Shown piece by piece: positions 5,599-8,305 of a stretch of DNA of 8,305 nt. The stretch lies in contig JAUVPN010000106.1 of NCBI GenBank assembly GCA_030598645.1, forward strand, positions 1 through 8,305, read 5' to 3'. The DNA comes from Hyphomicrobium sp. (lineage in GTDB: Bacteria; Pseudomonadota; Alphaproteobacteria; Rhizobiales; Hyphomicrobiaceae). The translations under genes were made by a program, and so were the position numbers. Below the pieces are notes generated by a model. It made no database searches. It was not told where the DNA came from and was given only the letters and a program-made list of their open reading frames with translations. Each line of letters opens with the position of its first letter. Positions within the stretch are counted from its first letter, which is position 1.

Positions 5599-7344
5599 AT
5601 GTCGGATCACGGGCCCCAATCGAGTTCGCCGCGCAATTTGAGCGACGCCGTGCTGCGTAACTCGCGAGTATTGCAAGCAATCGCGGCATGGCGCCAGAAG
5701 CGGCGCACATCACCGGCATGGACTGCGGCTGTTGCCGCTATCCTAGCGGTCATAGCGCTGCCGGTTGCTACTATTGTTGTGCTCGCGCTGACACCCGAAG
5801 AAAATATCTGGCCACACCTCTTGCGCACCGTCCTACCCGGCGCGGTGGTACGAACGGTCTTATTGGCAAGCGGCGTCGCCATGATCGCATTCGCAGTGGG
5901 CACGGCGACAGCCTGGCTCATCACCATGTACCGCTTTGCTGGACGCGAAATCTTAGATCGACTCTTAGTGCTGCCGCTGGCCGTGCCGACCTACATCGTG
6001 GCCTATTGCTACGTGGAGATCTTTGACTCTGCCGGCCCGCTTCAGACCAGCCTGAGATCCATTTTCGGTTGGACGAGCCCGGCCGAATATTGGTTCCCTC
6101 AAGTGCGCTCACTTGGGGGCGCGATATTCGTTTTTGCCTCGGTGCTTTACCCTTATGTCTACCTCACAGCGCGGGCAAGTTTCGCACAGCAGTCGGTCTG
6201 CGCGCTGGAGGTCGCCCGCACCTTGGGTCGGTCTCCGCTCGGCGCATTTTTCGAAGTTGCGCTTCCGCTTGCCCGTCCAGCGATAGCTGCCGGCGTCGCG
6301 CTTGTTATTATGGAATGCCTAAACGACCTGGGGGCAGTCCAATACCTGGGCGTCGAAACGCTAACGGCAAGCATATATGCTACCTGGCTGCAGCGATCAA
6401 ACCTCGGTGGAGCGGCCCAGCTATCCGCCGTCATTTTAGTTTTTATTGCAGTACTGTTCGCTATAGAGCGCAAAGCTCGGTCTGGCGCACGCACGCATCA
6501 CACCACAGGCCGCTATCGAGCGATCCCCTTCCAAGACCTACCGAAGTGGAAAGGGGCCGCTGCAACGACACTGGCGGCTCTACCGGTTATTTTTGGTTTT
6601 GTAGTGCCGCTAATCGTGCTCGCACAGAACGCAATGGCGCACGCTTCAGGAGCGATCGCTGGCGGATACCTTTCAGCAGCCCGCAACAGCCTGCTGCTTT
6701 CTTGCGTCGCGGGCATGATCGCAGTCGCCGTCTCGCTGACGCTAGGATACGCCCGCCGAGTTGCTGGCAATGGATTCATTCGTCCCGCGGTCCGACTCGC
6801 CGGACTTGGCTATGCTATTCCCGGCACCGTGCTCGCGATCGGCGTGCTTATTCCCCTGGCGGCTATTGACAACCGCCTGGACGCGATCTTTCGCAGTAGT
6901 TTCGACGTCTCGACCGGTCTTTTGCTTTCCGGCTCGTTGTTCGCCATCATTCTTGCTTATGTCATCCGCTTTCTAGCGGTCGCATTGGGGCAAATAGAAG
7001 CGGGACTGGAGCGCATCTCGCCAAGCCTAGACGCCGCGGCACGCACGCTTGGCGAGACGGCCCTTTCGACTCTATGGCGCGTGCATTTCCCGCTACTGCT
7101 GCCACCACTTGGCGCGGCGGCGCTCCTCGTTTTCGTCGATTGCATGAAGGAGTTACCAGCCACGCTGCTCTTGCGTCCATTTAACTTCGAGACGCTCGCC
7201 ACGCACGTCTATACGCTTGCTTCGATCGAACAACTGGAGCAAGCCGCGCTTGGGTCGCTGACAATCGTGCTCGTTGGCCTCATACCGGTACTGCTATTAC
7301 ACAGAGCTATCGCAGGTGGGCGGGCGGGAAGTCGCGCCGTCTAA
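5599..7344 (+). CDS. fbpB: Fe(III) ABC transporter permease, two fused membrane domains (FbpB type)
   Basis: This inner-membrane protein forms the iron channel of a ferric ABC importer. Its 581 residues contain two homologous halves, each with about six hydrophobic segments (approx. 41-63, 82-106, 122-140, 175-195, 226-248, 274-290; then 320-342, 363-384, 400-423, 440-464, 500-518, 552-570). Each half has an EAA loop for docking the ATPase: EVARTLGRSPLGAFFEVALP (204-223) and DAAARTLGETALSTLWRVHFP (478-498). The N-terminal 35 residues are a basic cytoplasmic tail. The length fits the fused FbpB family (about 500-580). The ATG at 5599 is the first start after an in-frame TAG at 5566; its nearest Shine-Dalgarno-like AGGA (5582-5585) is 13 nt away, so the start is reasonable but not strong. 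It follows the Cys-rich gene by 56 bp. No ATPase gene follows. Confidence 0.93.
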   Translation: MSDHGPQSSSPRNLSDAVLRNSRVLQAIAAWRQKRRTSPAWTAAVAAILAVIALPVATIVVLALTPEENIWPHLLRTVLPGAVVRTVLLASGVAMIAFAVGTATAWLITMYRFAGREILDRLLVLPLAVPTYIVAYCYVEIFDSAGPLQTSLRSIFGWTSPAEYWFPQVRSLGGAIFVFASVLYPYVYLTARASFAQQSVCALEVARTLGRSPLGAFFEVALPLARPAIAAGVALVIMECLNDLGAVQYLGVETLTASIYATWLQRSNLGGAAQLSAVILVFIAVLFAIERKARSGARTHHTTGRYRAIPFQDLPKWKGAAATTLAALPVIFGFVVPLIVLAQNAMAHASGAIAGGYLSAARNSLLLSCVAGMIAVAVSLTLGYARRVAGNGFIRPAVRLAGLGYAIPGTVLAIGVLIPLAAIDNRLDAIFRSSFDVSTGLLLSGSLFAIILAYVIRFLAVALGQIEAGLERISPSLDAAARTLGETALSTLWRVHFPLLLPPLGAAALLVFVDCMKELPATLLLRPFNFETLATHVYTLASIEQLEQAALGSLTIVLVGLIPVLLLHRAIAGGRAGSRAV

Positions 7345-7835
7345 ATGCGCTCATAACTCCAGACCATCTCGAGTCCCTCGCCCAGAGTATTTGGGGCTAA
7401 TCACCGACCCGGGGACAGATTGGCAACACTGACATGCAGCCAATCGATAAAGGCACACATGATGAGTATCCACCCGCGCGCCATATTGTTGTCACGACCG
7501 CTTGGAATTTACGCTGTCACGATAAAGAGCAAAGACACAATTGGTGCGCTCGACGGCAAATGATTGGCCAGAGCCAAACCTGAATCTCGTTAGCAAATAG
7601 CGCAGACGTCGAAGCATGCTCGCTTTTCTTTCCAAAGAAGTATACAAAGTGATTCGAAACGGTTGGAAAACCGTCTCACGTCGGCGCTTAGTGCAGCGGA
7701 ACGCTTGCACGCCGCGACTGCCACGATTAAAAGTGTCGGAGTCCCTAATCGCTCTTAAGGACATCCACTCGGTCTGCTTCAATTAGGGTAGACTGTAGGT
7801 TGGCAACGAGTGCGTACGCTAAGACGGCAGGGTCT
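7345..7835. other. Intergenic region without a convincing gene
   Basis: This stretch of about 490 bp shows no open frame that reads like a protein family. Only small structures are visible: a direct repeat TGTCACGA (7490-7497 and 7515-7522, 25 bp apart); a dyad TTCTTT-CC-AAAGAA (7626-7639); a hairpin ACGGTT-GGAA-AACCGT (7659-7674); and an inverted repeat CCCTAAT/ATTAGGG (7743-7749 with 7782-7788). I see no strong terminator for the iron operon and no tRNA. Confidence 0.6.
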
Positions 7836-8305
7836 ATGGAATCCCACAGGCAAACGTTGCGACGCTTTTTTGTGTCGGTCGTGGTTCTGTGCAGCCTGAT
7901 TTTTCTCATCGCAGCACCCGTCTTCGTCGACGGCCAACATCCAGGCCTGTCACTCAAGAGCGCTGCTGTCTATGCCGCGTCCGGGGACAGCTATAGCCTC
8001 AGCGCCCCAGTCCGGCTGCTCCAAGCACCGGTCATAGAGCTGGAACGCGGAACCATTTCGATCCCCCAGAACAGCACCGGCCTTGCACGTAGCGGCGAGA
8101 TGCTCGCGATGTTCATCACGGGTAGCAGTTCGCGCATTGCCCTGAAGGATGCGAGGTTTTCCGCCGACTTCTCCGGCTCCGGCACAACCACCTTAAATAA
8201 GGCTGCGCCCGGCGGCGAGGCGCCCCTAGTAACGGTTCTCAAAGATATCACGTTCGACTCGCTTACCGTGCGCGACAGCACGGTTCACCTGAAGATGGCC
8301 AACGG
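7836..8305 (+). CDS. Membrane-anchored protein, AsmA-like N-terminus (partial, runs off window end)
   Basis: From the ATG at 7836, 156 codons are open to the window end. A basic start (MESHRQTLRR) is followed by one hydrophobic segment (residues 11-31, FFVSVVVLCSLIFLIAAPVFV), which acts as a signal anchor or signal peptide. The rest is short beta-strand-like, with repeated phrases such as VIELERGTISIP, RIALKDARFSADFSG and ITFDSLTVRDSTVHLKM. This pattern recalls AsmA-family proteins, which are anchored in the inner membrane, extend into the periplasm and are linked to phospholipid transport and outer-membrane assembly. The similarity is by pattern only and most of the protein lies outside. The Shine-Dalgarno is weak (AGGG only 3 nt from ATG); TTG at 7800 is an alternative start in the same frame. 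Confidence 0.6.
   Translation, partial: MESHRQTLRRFFVSVVVLCSLIFLIAAPVFVDGQHPGLSLKSAAVYAASGDSYSLSAPVRLLQAPVIELERGTISIPQNSTGLARSGEMLAMFITGSSSRIALKDARFSADFSGSGTTTLNKAAPGGEAPLVTVLKDITFDSLTVRDSTVHLKMAN

Noticed and set aside
6069..6869. A 266-aa open frame within the permease gene
   Set aside because: It is a frame-shifted shadow of a well-supported membrane protein with an implausible Arg/Ser/Pro-rich product.
7375..7400. A terminator after the permease (GCCC...GGGC)
   Set aside because: The stem is only four base pairs with a long loop and no T run.
7645..7680. A possible tRNA T-arm (GATTCGAAAC)
   Set aside because: No matching T stem, acceptor stem or anticodon arm can be formed around it.
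7492..7782. A 96-aa minus-strand open frame in the gap after the permease
   Set aside because: Its composition is low-complexity and Arg/Ser-rich, it has no family resemblance and no ribosome-binding site, so it is probably chance.

Overview
The window looks like core chromosome of an alphaproteobacterium, most likely of the order Hyphomicrobiales (Rhizobiales). Four things point this way: a divergent lysC/ubiG pair; a small phasin of the alphaproteobacterial type; a tRNA-His with U72 and A73 and no G-1, the altered identity known from this class; and a candidate Irr box (ICE) upstream of iron-uptake genes. No transposase, integrase, CRISPR array or phage gene was seen. The species cannot be named from this sequence alone.

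Layout. Positions 1-698 (-) hold the N-terminal kinase domain of aspartokinase, cut by the window edge. A 203-bp divergent gap with a 7+7 bp palindrome separates it from ubiG (902-1672, +), the ubiquinone O-methyltransferase. tRNA-His(GTG) follows on the minus strand (1742-1818) with its own candidate promoter. Next is a 124-aa phasin (1963-2337, -) with a strong Shine-Dalgarno, a stem-loop leader and a perfect TATAAT upstream. Divergent from the phasin is a soluble PAS-like/HisKA/HATPase histidine kinase (2530-3771, +) with no response regulator beside it.

Positions 3772-7344 are an iron-uptake locus. A 17-bp palindrome that fits the Irr iron-control element lies about 145 bp ahead of a periplasmic ferric-iron binding protein (3966-5018). 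Its stop codon overlaps the start of an unrecognised 174-aa cysteine-rich cytosolic protein (5018-5542). A two-domain permease of the FbpB type follows (5599-7344). No ATPase gene lies in the visible locus, so the transporter must borrow one from elsewhere. The cysteine-rich protein is the most interesting unknown: it is locked between two iron-transport genes and carries a C-x3-C-x3-C plus C-x5-C pattern.

Positions 7345-7835 have no convincing gene, only short repeats and hairpins. From 7836 to the end is the N-terminus of a membrane-anchored protein that resembles the AsmA family.

The genes serve separate housekeeping roles: aspartate-family amino acids, ubiquinone, histidine decoding, polyhydroxyalkanoate granules, signalling and iron uptake. 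Only the iron genes form an obvious operon.
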